Shown: positions 54,155-63,770, counted from the stretch's first letter. The stretch is DNA of 64,000 nucleotides from an uncultured Verrucomicrobiota bacterium (GCA_937873455.1 CALMYG010000002.1:75325-139324); one strand, 5' to 3'. Notes: generated by a model from the letters alone, not told the origin. Program-made: numbers and translations.

Positions 54155-54765
54155 CAGAAATTCCCGAACTTCGCGTCGACCCGCCCGGATATGGCGTCGC
54201 TGGTAATGCTGACCAGCCGGTTGTTTTTATCGGTGAGTACGACTTCAAATCCGTCGGACATGCCGTTGGGATGATAGTTGATCCAATAAACGCCTTGAAA
54301 CTCCTGGCCGCCGCGTTCGGAGCGGAACGCTTCGATTCTCACATCGCGGCCGAGTTTACGTACGAGCTCGGACTGAATGGCCGGCTTTTCCGCTTCTTCA
54401 CCGCCGCCGGCGCCGAGGACGGTATCGGCGGCCCGGGAGCCGCGCGAATCCAGAAACTTGCCCCGCGCGTCCGACCCGGCGGCCGGGGTTAGGGCGATAA
54501 TTTCCAGTTCGCTGTCGACGCTATCCAGCAGGATGGCCATGGGAACCTGGCGCAACACCGCGGTGCTGCGGGCGTATTTGTGGGCCATCAGTACGGTGCG
54601 CGACGCGGTGCGCAATTGGGAGCCGCGCATGGTGCGGACAAAGCCGGGCAATGCGATGGTCGCGGCCAACGCGGCAATGACCACCACGATCAGAATTTCA
54701 ATGAGGGTAAATCCGCGGCGGCGACCCGGTAGCGGAACCACAACCCTTCTCCATCCGCTACGCAT
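54154..54765 (-). CDS. gspH: Pseudopilin GspH/FimT
   Basis: 203 residues. The prepilin cleavage site is RRRG-FTLIEILIVVVIAALAA with Glu at +5. The basic leader is long (MRSGWRRVVVPLPGRRR). The body holds a beta-rich GspH-type domain (RSTAVLRQVPMAILLDSVDS, VYWINYHPNGMSDGFEVVLT). GspH joins the pseudopilus fibre to its tip. It is 47 bp downstream of GspG and coupled to GspI. Confidence 0.88.
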   Translation of the reverse strand: MRSGWRRVVVPLPGRRRGFTLIEILIVVVIAALAATIALPGFVRTMRGSQLRTASRTVLMAHKYARSTAVLRQVPMAILLDSVDSELEIIALTPAAGSDARGKFLDSRGSRAADTVLGAGGGEEAEKPAIQSELVRKLGRDVRIEAFRSERGGQEFQGVYWINYHPNGMSDGFEVVLTDKNNRLVSITSDAISGRVDAKFGNF

Positions 54766-54812
54766 TGCCGTACATCCTTCCGCGCCCGGCCCCTCACGCC
54801 GGCGTCATCGGT

Positions 54813-55220
54813 TTATTTTTCCACGGCCCAGTTGCCGATATCGTCGGCGCTGGGCACCCCGTCCTCGCCAAGCGAAAACACTTCGAACCGCAGTCCGCGC
54901 CGGGAGCTGCTGGCGGCATACTGATAATCGCGGCCCCAGGGATCCTTGGGCAAACTTTGCAGGAAAGGATCGTTGCCTTCGGTCAAGGCGCTCAGGCTGG
55001 CCGGGTATTTGCCTTCGATCATGTTGTAGGCATTGATCGCGGTGGCGATGGCGCTGACATCGGCCCTGGCCTTGCCTTCCCGGCCCTGGCCGAGAAACTT
55101 CGGCACGTTGATGGCCGCGATGGTGGCCAGCATGCCGATAATCACCACCACCAACAGAATTTCAATGAGGGTGAAGCCGGCGGCCCGGTGTCCACGTCGC
55201 GATGTTTCGTTTTTGTTCAT
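54813..55220 (-). CDS. gspG: Major pseudopilin GspG
   Basis: 135 residues. The prepilin peptidase site is HRAAG-FTLIEILLVVVIIGML with Glu at +5. The C-terminal GspG calcium-binding region follows (LPKDPWGRDYQYA and FSLGEDGVPSADDIGNWAVE). This is the major building block of the pseudopilus. The expected processing peptidase GspO is not in the window. It follows GspF by 19 bp. Confidence 0.95.
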   Translation of the reverse strand: MNKNETSRRGHRAAGFTLIEILLVVVIIGMLATIAAINVPKFLGQGREGKARADVSAIATAINAYNMIEGKYPASLSALTEGNDPFLQSLPKDPWGRDYQYAASSSRRGLRFEVFSLGEDGVPSADDIGNWAVEK

Positions 55221-55239
55221 AATGCGCTCCTACCTTGGT

Positions 55240-56532
55240 TCAGACATTCAAGCCGCTGGTGAGTTCAAACACCGCCATCAACATACTGATGGCGACAAAC
55301 CCGACGCCAACGGCAATCACCAGAATCATGACCGGTTCCAGCACGGTGGTCAAAACTTTCACGCTGCGGTCCAGCTCCTTATCGTAGCGCTCGGCGATGT
55401 GGCCGAGGGCGCCGGCCATATCCCCGGATTCCTCACCGACCGCCAGCATATCGGTCAATAACGGGGGAAACACATTTCCGGCGGCCAGCGGGCCGGCGAT
55501 GGTCGAACCGTCGGTTACCCGGTCGCGGGCCTCGTGTACTTCCCGGGCGATGACCTTGTTGCCCACGGTGTTCTCGACAATGGACAGCGCCTGCAATACC
55601 GGCACGCCGTTGTGCAACAACGCCCCCAGCGTCCGCGCAAACTGCCCGTAGGCATTGGCGGTGACAATGCGGTGGATGACCGGAAAGCGCAGCATTTTTC
55701 CGTGCCACCACAACTCGCCGCGCTCGGTGCGGATGTAGCGCCGGAAAAAGATGAACCCGGCGATCAGGCCGATCGCCAACAGCCAGCCATAACTCAACAC
55801 AAACGAACTCGACCCGATAAGAATACGGGTCGGCAGCGGCAGGGTCGCCCCCAACTCGGCAAACACCACCGAGAATTTCGGGATGACGAAGGTCATTACA
55901 AACACGATGGTCAAAAATCCGGCGGCCAGCACAATAGACGGGTAGGTCATGGCGGTCATGACCTTTTCCCGGGCATCCAGCACCCGGTCGTAATGAAACG
56001 CCAGGCGCTCCAGTGACTCGGAAACCGCGCCGCTCGCCTCGCCCGCCCGCACCATGCTGACATACAAGGTCGAAAACGAATCGGGATACTGCGCCAGGGC
56101 CTCGGAAAGGCTGGCTCCCTTGATAATCTCATCGCGCAACTTGATGACGATCTCATCCGCGGCGGATTTGGTTTTGCGGCGCGACAAGGTGTTGAGCGCA
56201 TTGCCGAGGGTCATGCCGGAATTCAACAAATCGCCCAGCTCGCGGGTAAAGATCAGCACTTCACGCATGCTCATCCGCGTCTTCTTACGGCCGAATGTGA
56301 TCGCCGGGGACCCTTCCGCCTGCGCCTTTTTGGGTTTCTTCGAGGCCGCCGCCGGCTTGATTTTCTTGTCCGTTTTCGCGGACGCCGCGCCCAGCCCGGC
56401 CTCGGTCACCGAAACCGGAACCAAGCCTTTGCGCTCCAGGGCCAGCAGCGCCGACCGGCGGTCCGGCGCCTCCAGGTTTCCCTGGGCGCGCTCTCCCGCC
56501 TTGCTGCGGGCGATGTAGGCGTAAGAAGGCAT
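55240..56532 (-). CDS. gspF: Type II secretion inner-membrane platform protein GspF
   Basis: 430 residues from the ATG at 56532. Two homologous T2SF domains, each with about 120 residues: the first contains EVLIFTRELGDLLNSGMTLG and ALAQYPDSFSTLYVSMVRAG, the second HRIVTANAYGQFARTLGALL and VFPPLLTDMLAVGEESGDMA. Three transmembrane helices are visible (IVLAAGFLTIVFVMTFVIPK, LAIGLIAGFIFF, LEPVMILVIAVGVGFVAISM). The N-terminal MPSYAYIARSKAGERAQG is the usual beginning. It works with GspE to assemble the pseudopilus. Confidence 0.94.
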   Translation of the reverse strand: MPSYAYIARSKAGERAQGNLEAPDRRSALLALERKGLVPVSVTEAGLGAASAKTDKKIKPAAASKKPKKAQAEGSPAITFGRKKTRMSMREVLIFTRELGDLLNSGMTLGNALNTLSRRKTKSAADEIVIKLRDEIIKGASLSEALAQYPDSFSTLYVSMVRAGEASGAVSESLERLAFHYDRVLDAREKVMTAMTYPSIVLAAGFLTIVFVMTFVIPKFSVVFAELGATLPLPTRILIGSSSFVLSYGWLLAIGLIAGFIFFRRYIRTERGELWWHGKMLRFPVIHRIVTANAYGQFARTLGALLHNGVPVLQALSIVENTVGNKVIAREVHEARDRVTDGSTIAGPLAAGNVFPPLLTDMLAVGEESGDMAGALGHIAERYDKELDRSVKVLTTVLEPVMILVIAVGVGFVAISMLMAVFELTSGLNV

Positions 56533-56581
56533 CAGCGGATAAAGGTTAAAGGGGGCAGGTCGAACGTTGTTTGAACGCTCG

Positions 56582-58300
56582 TCATTCCCCCGACAAGGCC
56601 TCGTCTTCTTCGGTGACGCGCAACACTTCTTCAATGGTCGTGACGCCGGCGAGCACTTTGTTCCATCCGTCATCGCGCAGGGTATGCATGCCTTCGCGCA
56701 GGGCCATGGCCTTGATCTCGTTGGACGAGGCCCGGGCGACGATCAGCGGGCGCAAAACATCGGTAATCACGATCAATTCGTACACCCCGGTCCGTCCGCG
56801 GAATCCGGTGCCCCGGCAATCTTCACACCCGGCCGGCTCATAAATCGTGCCCTCACTGAGACGCTCCACCGGGAACCCGACGGATTGCAGGAAGGTCGTG
56901 TCGACCGTGCGCGGCTTTTTACACGCCGGGCACAACCGCCGAACCAGGCGCTGGGCGACCAAACCCTCGACCGAAGAGGCGACCAGAAACGGCTCAATCC
57001 CCATGTCGATCAGGCGGGTCACCGCGCCGGCCGCGTCGTTGGTGTGCAGGGTGCTGAACACCAAGTGACCGGTCAGCGCGGCGCGGATGGCGATTTCGGC
57101 GGTTTCCTTGTCGCGAATTTCGCCGACCATGATCACATCCGGATCCTGGCGGAGGATATGACGCAACCCCACCGCGAAGGTCATGCCAATCTCCGACTTG
57201 ACGTTGATCTGATTGACCCCGGCCATCTCGTACTCAATGGGATCCTCAATGGTCAGGATGCGCAGGTCGGTGGAGTTGATGGTGTGCAGCCAGGCATACA
57301 AGGAGGTGGACTTGCCCGAGCCGGTCGGGCCGGTCACCAACAGAATGCCGTGGGGCTTCGTGATCAGTTTGAGCAGCAATTTTGTGTCACGCTCGGCCAT
57401 GCCGAGCTTGTCGAGCCCGAGCATGCCGCTGCTGCGCATGAGCAAACGCAAACTTACGCTTTCGCCGTAAACCGTCGGCATGGTCGACACGCGAACGTCG
57501 ATTTCCTCGCCCTGAACGCGGAGGCTGATGCGTCCGTCTTGCGGCAGGCGTTTCTCCGCGATATCCATGTTCGCCATGACCTTGATGCGGGAAATAATCG
57601 CCGATTGGAAGCGCTTGAGTTGCGGCGGGACGGGAATCGGGTGCAGCACCCCGTCCACGCGGTAACGGATACGCAAGTCCATTTCCTGGGGTTCAAGGTG
57701 GATGTCGGTCGCGCGGTCCTTGTGGGCTTCCCAGATGATCTGGTTCACGAACTTCACCACCGAGGCTTCCTGGTCCAGCTCGCTTAGGTCTTGCTTGGAA
57801 ATGTCGTCCTCGGCGGTCACTTCGATACGGCTATCCGCCATCATCCGGTCAAAGGTGTCCGCTCCGATGCCGTAAAACTGCTTGGCCGCCTTGGCAATAT
57901 CGTTGGCCGGACTCAAGGCCAGTCGCACCCGCATCCCGGAAGCCAGGCGCAAGGCATCCAGCAATCCGGGCAGAAACGGATCGTGGGTGGCGACCCGCAA
58001 CACGCCCTCCTCCACCGCGGTGGGAATCACGTTGTATTGGAAAACCGCCTTGGTCGGCAACCGCTCCAGCGCGGCTTTGTCAATGGCCAACCCGTTCAGG
58101 CGGACAAACGGAATAGCCATCACCCCGGCCAGCGCCCGGAGAAAGACGTCATCCTTGGCGTACCCCAAGTCAATGACCAGGTCGGTGATCGCCTTATCCT
58201 CCTCCTGATACTTGCCGACGAGGGTATCGACCTGCTCTTCGGTAAACAGGGCCGTCGCTTCAAGCAACGCGCCGATTTTGGATTGGGTAGCCAGTGCCAT
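56582..58300 (-). CDS. gspE: Secretion ATPase GspE
   Basis: 572 residues from the ATG at 58300. All GspE/PilB motifs are present: Walker A GPTGSGKST, Asp box TIEDPIEYE, Walker B VGEIRDKETAEIAI, His box LVFSTLHTNDA and a zinc-binding tetra-Cys (CPACKKP and CEDCRGTGF). The N-terminal T2SSE_N domain is also present (KIGALLEATALFTEEQVDTL). It hydrolyses ATP in the cytoplasm to drive pseudopilus assembly. It is the first gene of the long secretion transcript that runs down to about 46453. Confidence 0.95.
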   Translation of the reverse strand: MALATQSKIGALLEATALFTEEQVDTLVGKYQEEDKAITDLVIDLGYAKDDVFLRALAGVMAIPFVRLNGLAIDKAALERLPTKAVFQYNVIPTAVEEGVLRVATHDPFLPGLLDALRLASGMRVRLALSPANDIAKAAKQFYGIGADTFDRMMADSRIEVTAEDDISKQDLSELDQEASVVKFVNQIIWEAHKDRATDIHLEPQEMDLRIRYRVDGVLHPIPVPPQLKRFQSAIISRIKVMANMDIAEKRLPQDGRISLRVQGEEIDVRVSTMPTVYGESVSLRLLMRSSGMLGLDKLGMAERDTKLLLKLITKPHGILLVTGPTGSGKSTSLYAWLHTINSTDLRILTIEDPIEYEMAGVNQINVKSEIGMTFAVGLRHILRQDPDVIMVGEIRDKETAEIAIRAALTGHLVFSTLHTNDAAGAVTRLIDMGIEPFLVASSVEGLVAQRLVRRLCPACKKPRTVDTTFLQSVGFPVERLSEGTIYEPAGCEDCRGTGFRGRTGVYELIVITDVLRPLIVARASSNEIKAMALREGMHTLRDDGWNKVLAGVTTIEEVLRVTEEDEALSGE

Positions 58301-58433
58301 GGTTGTTATCGACCGGACCCGGGGCATCCGCGTTCAACGGTCGCGGTAACACTAGGTCCGAGCCGCCTCCATGTCAATGCGGCCCATGCGACGAAGATGA
58401 CAAAACTGCCGGGGACATGGTATACGGCTTGCC

Positions 58434-59354
58434 ATGAAACGCGATCCGTCTCATACGGCCCGCCCCCTGTGGGCGATCCTGTTGTTGTTGGGCTTTCCCC
58501 TGCTGTTTGGCGCGGCCATCGCTCCCTGGGTTTACCAGGCACTGCAGGCATTGGGCGAAGTAACCGATGCCCTACCCAAGCTGACCGAGAGCCGGTTTGA
58601 GAAGGTGGCCTCCCGCTGCGTAATGCTTACCGCCGCGCTGATCCTGTATCCGGTCATCCGCATGACCGGGTTGCTGCCGGAACTGCGACGGGGCCTGACC
58701 CCTTCCCCCGACCGTTACCGCGACTTCCGGCAAGCCTTTCTACTCGGCGCCGTTTCCATGGCGCTGCTCTACCTGGCCGGGTGGGCGCTCGGCGCCTACG
58801 GACCCCATCCCAAGGCCCCGACCGGCATGATGCTGCCCGCGGCCCTCGCCGGTTTTTTTATCGGAGCTTTGTTTATTGGCATCTTCGAGGAGATTTTCTT
58901 TCGCGGACTGATTTTCGGGACCTTGCGAACCCGACTGCACGGCGCCATCGCCTTGCTGGGATCAAGCGCGTTTTTTTCCGTTATTCACTTTTTCCGGCCA
59001 CGGTTTCCCGAAGCCGTGACCGAAACGAGCTGGCGGACCGGGTTTGAGTTGATTCCCCACCTGTTCGCCCGGTTTAATCCCGAACGCGATGTCGTGTTCG
59101 CCGCAACCCTCTTTCTCATGGGCGTAACGCTTTGCCGCTTCTACACGCGCACGGCCAATCTGTACTTTATTATGGGCCTGCACGGGGGGTGGGTGTTGGC
59201 CATGCTGACCGGGGCCAATCTACTCCGCCGCAACCCCGAAGCCTGGCCGACCCTCTTCGGCCACGGCGATCTGGTGTCAAAAAGTCCGCTCGCCCTTCTG
59301 GTCATGGCGCTCTTCCTGGCGGCCAGCCTGATCCCGGCCCGAAAGTCTGCTTGA
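58434..59354 (+). CDS. CPBP-family intramembrane metalloprotease
   Basis: 306 residues with about eight membrane segments. The CPBP (Abi) motif is EEIFFRGLIFG at about residue 143, and the later motif FFSVIHFF supplies the histidine of the metal site. The family includes prenyl-endopeptidase relatives such as CAAX protease and bacteriocin-immunity proteins. The substrate cannot be inferred. It is divergent from gspE and separated from it by 133 bp. Confidence 0.9.
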   Translation: MKRDPSHTARPLWAILLLLGFPLLFGAAIAPWVYQALQALGEVTDALPKLTESRFEKVASRCVMLTAALILYPVIRMTGLLPELRRGLTPSPDRYRDFRQAFLLGAVSMALLYLAGWALGAYGPHPKAPTGMMLPAALAGFFIGALFIGIFEEIFFRGLIFGTLRTRLHGAIALLGSSAFFSVIHFFRPRFPEAVTETSWRTGFELIPHLFARFNPERDVVFAATLFLMGVTLCRFYTRTANLYFIMGLHGGWVLAMLTGANLLRRNPEAWPTLFGHGDLVSKSPLALLVMALFLAASLIPARKSA

Positions 59355-59454
59355 GAAACGCACCAAAAATGCCATAGTGCCACCCTCTGGTAACCAGCCC
59401 GCGAAGCGCTTCCGGGAATTAACGATGGTTCATTACATGGGAAAGGGAAAACCA

Positions 59455-59868
59455 ATGCGTACAGGACTACTGGCTTTGATGGTGTTGATGCTCGCCCCGG
59501 CAGCGCGGGCGGTGGATGATTTTCTGGTGTTACGGGTCTCCACGCCGTTTATCTTCAGCGCATCGGCCGGCCTTCGTTTCGGCGGGGAAACCTACGCCCC
59601 CACCCTCCAGGGCGAAGTCGGCGTCGGTGGCGGCAAGATCGCCGTGGGCCTGGACGGGACCGGACACAACAAAGTCGGCCTCGGCCTTAAGGCCGCCTTC
59701 CTGCGGACCTGGATCGAGCCGGTCGATGTTGAAAAAGATCAATCCTTCCTCGGCGTGGAAGGCGAATTGAGCATTTACCGGCTGGTCGCAAACCTGGGCG
59801 GATACCGTCGTGTCGGCGATGGCGAAGACGATTGGTTGCTGGCCGCCGGCCTGGGCTTCTATTTCTAA
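59455..59868 (+). CDS. Small outer-membrane beta-barrel protein
   Basis: 137 residues from the ATG at 59455 (AAGGGA upstream; earlier starts have none). Signal peptide MRTGLLALMVLMLAPAARA. Strands alternate (FLVLRVSTPFIFSASAGLRF, KIAVGLDGTGHNKVGLGLKA) and the C-terminus is LLAAGLGFYF, with the terminal Phe of an outer-membrane barrel. Function unknown. The EF-hand gene begins 46 bp later on the same strand. Confidence 0.72.
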   Translation: MRTGLLALMVLMLAPAARAVDDFLVLRVSTPFIFSASAGLRFGGETYAPTLQGEVGVGGGKIAVGLDGTGHNKVGLGLKAAFLRTWIEPVDVEKDQSFLGVEGELSIYRLVANLGGYRRVGDGEDDWLLAAGLGFYF

Positions 59869-59914
59869 GGGCCGACGCCCGCCACCGCCCTCTACCATAA
59901 ACAAGGAGTATAGC

Positions 59915-62158
59915 ATGAACACCCCCGCATCACCTACACACCGTTGGACCTTTTTCCGTTCAGGAGGAGTCGATCAGGTTTTACTGCAAAAGGGCGAGGA
60001 CATCGCCGGCATCTGCTCGTTGGATCAAAAACTGTGGATGGCCCTCGGCATGCCCACCCGCGGCGTGGAGTTTGACCCCCGAACCGCCGATATGATCGAC
60101 GCCGATCACGACGGGCGCATCCGCCCGCCGGAAGTCATCGCGGCCATCGAATGGGCAAAAAATGCCTTCACCTCCCTCGACGCGCTGATCGCCGCCGCCG
60201 ACCACATACCGCTTTTCGAAATCAAAGCCCCCGCCTTGCTCGCCGGGGCCAAACGCATTCTCCAGAATCTGGGCAAACCCGACGCTACCGCCATTGGTAT
60301 GGAGGACCTCGCCGACGAGGCTCGCATTTTCAGCAACACCCGGTTCAATGGCGATGGCATCATCCCGGCCGACGCCGCTACGGATGAAGCGACGCACAAA
60401 GCGATCACCGACATCCTCTCCGTCACCGAGCCGGTGGCCGACCGCAGTGGAAAACCGGGCCTGAACCAGGCCGGTCTCGACGGCTTTTTCACCCAGGCCG
60501 AAGCCTACCTCGCCTGGTCCGCCCAGGCGGAAAAAGATTCAACCCTCGCCCCGTTAAGCCTTGAGGCCATGCCGGCCGCGCTCGAAGCCGTCGATGCGGT
60601 ACGCAGCAAGGTCAACGACTACTTCGCCCGGTGCCGGTTGGCCGCCTACGATGCCCGCGCCGTCGGCGCCCTGAACCGCGAAGAATCGGAATATCTGGCC
60701 ATCGCGGCCAAGGACCTCACCATCACCGATGCGGAAATCGCCGCGTTGCCGCTGGCCGCCATCGGCCCGAATCAACCGCTGCCGCTGAAATCCGGCCTGA
60801 ATCCCGCATGGGAAACCGCACTAAGCACGCTGGTTGAGAAAGCGATCACGCCTCTTCTCGGCGCCAAAACCAGCCTCACCGCCCAGGAATGGGAGGCGGT
60901 GCAGGCAAAACTGGCCCCTTACGCCGCATGGGCGGCATCGCGGCCCGCGCCCGCCGTCGCCGCGCTCGGGCCGGCCCGACTCAAGGAGCTGGTCGACGGC
61001 GGCGTACGCGCCGCCATCGCCGCGCTCATCGCCGAAGATGCCGCCCTTGCCGAGGAAAATGCCCAAATCCTCGCCGTCGAAAAACTCGTCCGGTTTAAAC
61101 GCGACCTCTTTAAGTTGCTAACCAACTACGTGAATTTTTCGGACTTTTACCGTCAAAACGGCGCGACGTTTCAGGTCGGTGTGTTGTACCTCGACGCCCG
61201 TGCCTGTTCACTCTGTATCGACGTCACGGACGAAGCCAAGCACGCCGCCATGGCCGGCTTGTCCGGAGTCTATCTCGCCTATTGCGACATTACCCGAACC
61301 GGCGAAGCCAAACGCACCGTAGTCGCCGCCTTCACCGACGGCGATTCCGACAACCTTATGGTCGGCCGCAACGGTATCTTCTACGACCGGAAGGGCCGGG
61401 ACTGGGACGCCACAATTACCAAGGTGGTCGCCAATCCGATCAGCATCCGCGAGGCCTTCTGGCTGCCCTACAAAAAATTCATCCGCTTCATTGAGGAGCA
61501 GGTCGCCAAACGCGCCCAGAGCGCGGAGGAGGCGTCCAGCGCGAAACTGGCCGACACCGCGGCGGTCGTCGCCACGGCTGACCAGAAACCGGCCGCCGCC
61601 CCGGCGAAAAAGATTGATCTCGGCACCATCGCCCTGATTGGCGCGGCGGTCGGCGGCATCAGCGCACTGGTGGCCGGCCTGCTGCAAGCCATGTTCGGCC
61701 TGGGCATCTGGTTGCCGCTTGGCATCTTTGGCATCATGATGTTGATTTCCGGCCCGTCCATGCTGCTCGCCTGGTTGAAACTTCGCAACCGAAACCTCGG
61801 CCCGCTCCTCGACGCCAACGGCTGGGCGATCAACACCAAGGCGAAGCTCAACGTTCCGTTCGGCGCCGCTTTAACCAAGATGGCCACGTTACCCGACGGC
61901 TCCACCCACACCCTTCAGGATCCGTTTGCGGAAAAGAAACGGCCGTGGAAGACCTACCTCCTTCTTGCCCTCGCCGCCGCCCTTGGCTATCTGTGGGTAA
62001 CCGGAAAACTCGACCGGCATTTGCCTGAAAAACTGCGCCGCGAAAAGATTTCATTAGAGAAACTCGCGCCGCCGCCGGAATTGCTGGGCCTGACCGATGA
62101 GGCTCCGGCCGCTGAAGAGCCGCCCTCCACGGAACCGGAAGGCGAGGCGGCGCCGTGA
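59915..62158 (+). CDS. Large EF-hand-containing membrane protein of unknown function
   Basis: 747 residues from the ATG at 59915 (AAGGAG upstream). One canonical calcium-binding loop is present near residue 57 (DADHDGRIRPPE: D1, D3, D5, G6, I8, E12), and two degenerate loops follow (NTRFNGDGIIPAD, DRSGKPGLNQAGL). The centre is helical; a conserved block FVNFSDFYRQNGATFQVGVL is followed by ARACSLCIDVTDEAK. Three transmembrane helices lie near the C-terminus (IALIGAAVGGISALVAGLLQ, LPLGIFGIMMLISGPSMLLA, TYLLLALAAALGYLWV). The stop overlaps the solute-binding lipoprotein start by 4 bp (GTGA). I recognise no function. Confidence 0.75.
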   Translation: MNTPASPTHRWTFFRSGGVDQVLLQKGEDIAGICSLDQKLWMALGMPTRGVEFDPRTADMIDADHDGRIRPPEVIAAIEWAKNAFTSLDALIAAADHIPLFEIKAPALLAGAKRILQNLGKPDATAIGMEDLADEARIFSNTRFNGDGIIPADAATDEATHKAITDILSVTEPVADRSGKPGLNQAGLDGFFTQAEAYLAWSAQAEKDSTLAPLSLEAMPAALEAVDAVRSKVNDYFARCRLAAYDARAVGALNREESEYLAIAAKDLTITDAEIAALPLAAIGPNQPLPLKSGLNPAWETALSTLVEKAITPLLGAKTSLTAQEWEAVQAKLAPYAAWAASRPAPAVAALGPARLKELVDGGVRAAIAALIAEDAALAEENAQILAVEKLVRFKRDLFKLLTNYVNFSDFYRQNGATFQVGVLYLDARACSLCIDVTDEAKHAAMAGLSGVYLAYCDITRTGEAKRTVVAAFTDGDSDNLMVGRNGIFYDRKGRDWDATITKVVANPISIREAFWLPYKKFIRFIEEQVAKRAQSAEEASSAKLADTAAVVATADQKPAAAPAKKIDLGTIALIGAAVGGISALVAGLLQAMFGLGIWLPLGIFGIMMLISGPSMLLAWLKLRNRNLGPLLDANGWAINTKAKLNVPFGAALTKMATLPDGSTHTLQDPFAEKKRPWKTYLLLALAAALGYLWVTGKLDRHLPEKLRREKISLEKLAPPPELLGLTDEAPAAEEPPSTEPEGEAAP

Positions 62159-62940
62159 TCAAACTCCGGGGAATCGCCGGGCTTATCGTCTTGTCCGTCC
62201 TCGCCGGTTGCGCCACCCCGGAACCGCCGCGACCGCCCCCCGCCGCGGAACCGCCGCCCCTGCGGGTGGGCATAGCCCCCAACACGCCACCGCTGGCTTT
62301 TATGCAACAAGGTGAACTGGCCGGCGTGGAAATTGAATTCATGCGGCGGCTTGGCCGCGACCTGGGCCGCCCGGTCAGCGCGGATATCCTCCCGTTTGAA
62401 GAACTGATTGACGCCCTGCTCGCCGGGCAACTTGATGTCATCATGTCCGGCCTGTCGGTCACCGAGGCCCGCAAAATGCGGGTGGTGTTTACCGAGCCCT
62501 GGCTCAGGACCGGCCTGCTCGCCATGATGCGTCACCGGGATGCCGAGGCCGTCGCCTCCGTCGAGGCCATCCGCGATTTCCGCGGACGCATCGGGGTGAT
62601 ACCCGGCACCACCGGTCACGACTACGTCCGCCGCCATTGCCGTCAGGCCAAAGTCGTGCGGATTGCCAGTCCCGGCGATGCCGCGGTGCAACTGCAGCGC
62701 AATGTCATTGATTTGTTTATTCACGACCTGCCCAGCGTGCTTTGGCAAGTGTCCGCCCACGAAGCTGAACTGACGGCGCTGATGGAACGGCTCAGCCATG
62801 AAAACATCGCCTGGGCGGTCCGCTCCGATCAAACCGCCTTGCGCGATCAACTGAACGCCGCTCTCGACCGATGGCGCCAGGACGGCTCTCTGGACGCCGC
62901 CATCGGTAAGTGGATACCGTACTTCGACAGCCTGCGGTGA
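62155..62940 (+). CDS. Solute-binding lipoprotein (SBP_bac_3-like)
   Basis: 261 residues from a GTG at 62155. Lipobox VLSVLAGC follows the leader, then a proline-rich linker. The domain has the amino-acid-binding pattern LRVGIAPNTPPLAFMQQGEL, AGVEIEFMRRLGRDLG, DVIMSGLSVTEARKMRVVFT and the RIGVIPGTTGHDYVRRH half. Proteins of this class bind amino acids or other small ligands outside the cytoplasmic membrane. No ABC permease is adjacent, so it may be a sensor for its EF-hand neighbour, to which it is coupled by a 4 bp overlap. Confidence 0.82.
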   Translation: MIKLRGIAGLIVLSVLAGCATPEPPRPPPAAEPPPLRVGIAPNTPPLAFMQQGELAGVEIEFMRRLGRDLGRPVSADILPFEELIDALLAGQLDVIMSGLSVTEARKMRVVFTEPWLRTGLLAMMRHRDAEAVASVEAIRDFRGRIGVIPGTTGHDYVRRHCRQAKVVRIASPGDAAVQLQRNVIDLFIHDLPSVLWQVSAHEAELTALMERLSHENIAWAVRSDQTALRDQLNAALDRWRQDGSLDAAIGKWIPYFDSLR

Positions 62941-63022
62941 TGATGGCTCACCCGAGGCACAGCCAGGCCGCTTCACATCATTAAAGACCTACGGGTAATG
63001 GGTGTCCTATTTCGGAAACGGG

Positions 63023-63058
63023 AAAAAAAAGCCCATCCGAACATGCGTGCGGATGGGC
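63023..63058 (-). terminator. Rho-independent terminator of the 63085 gene
   Basis: A 9 bp perfect stem GCCCATCCG (63031-63039) with CGGATGGGC (63050-63058), 10-base loop, and eight As at 63023-63030 that are Ts on the minus strand. It lies 26 bp downstream of the stop of the minus-strand beta-barrel gene. Correct orientation for terminating it. Confidence 0.85.
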
Positions 63059-63084
63059 ATTCCGAAAACGGGAAAATCCGGTGA

Positions 63085-63621
63085 TTAGAAATAAAACCGC
63101 ATGCCAACCCGCAACCGGTGATCGGTGTCCTTGATCTTGTCACCTTCGTAGAACACTTTTTCCTCCGACCACAAGAGGGTGTATTTTGCGGACAGCGCGA
63201 TGTTGGAGCTCAGGAAGTACTTCACACCGCCGCTGGCCCCGGCGAACATGGTGTTTTCGGAATCAAAGCCCGGCACGTCCGGGTCAAAGATAAACCAGCC
63301 GATATCCGCGCCGACAAACGGCACAAACCGACTGTCGATATAAAAATTATACTCGGTAAACCCGCCGATCCGGTAATCCGTGGAAAAGTCGTCATTGTAC
63401 AAACCAAGTCGACCGCCGACTTCAAAGTAGTCCCGAAAGAAATACCCATACGAAACAAGCAAATCAGTCACCGGCCCGATCGCGCTGTCGAACTGGTATT
63501 CGCCCTCGATCACGACTTCCCGGGTGCCCTGCTGCAACATCGGTACAATTTCCGGCGTCTCCGCGACGGCTACCGATCCGATCATGGCGGCGAGCGCAAT
63601 CCAAAGTCCCAGCTTCTTCAT
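63085..63621 (-). CDS. Small outer-membrane beta-barrel protein
   Basis: 178 residues from the ATG at 63621. Signal peptide (LGLWIALAAMIGSVAVA). The mature part alternates in strands (EVVIEGEYQFDSAIGPVTDL, SYGYFFRDYFEVGGRLGLYN, NFYIDSRFVPFVGADIGWFI) and ends in RLRVGMRFYF, with a terminal Phe. The size and strand count suggest an eight-stranded barrel. A strong terminator follows. It is divergent from the PPK2 gene. Confidence 0.8.
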   Translation of the reverse strand: MKKLGLWIALAAMIGSVAVAETPEIVPMLQQGTREVVIEGEYQFDSAIGPVTDLLVSYGYFFRDYFEVGGRLGLYNDDFSTDYRIGGFTEYNFYIDSRFVPFVGADIGWFIFDPDVPGFDSENTMFAGASGGVKYFLSSNIALSAKYTLLWSEEKVFYEGDKIKDTDHRLRVGMRFYF

Positions 63622-63770
63622 AATGACTCTCTTTCCTGTCAGCCGGCAAATGAGTTGGTGTTGCGCCGGCGGCAATGGTTGTTTACGTTGTTTAACGGCG
63701 GGCATAGGTACCGCCGGAATAGTATGAACGTCAAGTACGATTGCATAACGGCACGAAAAGGAATGGCACC

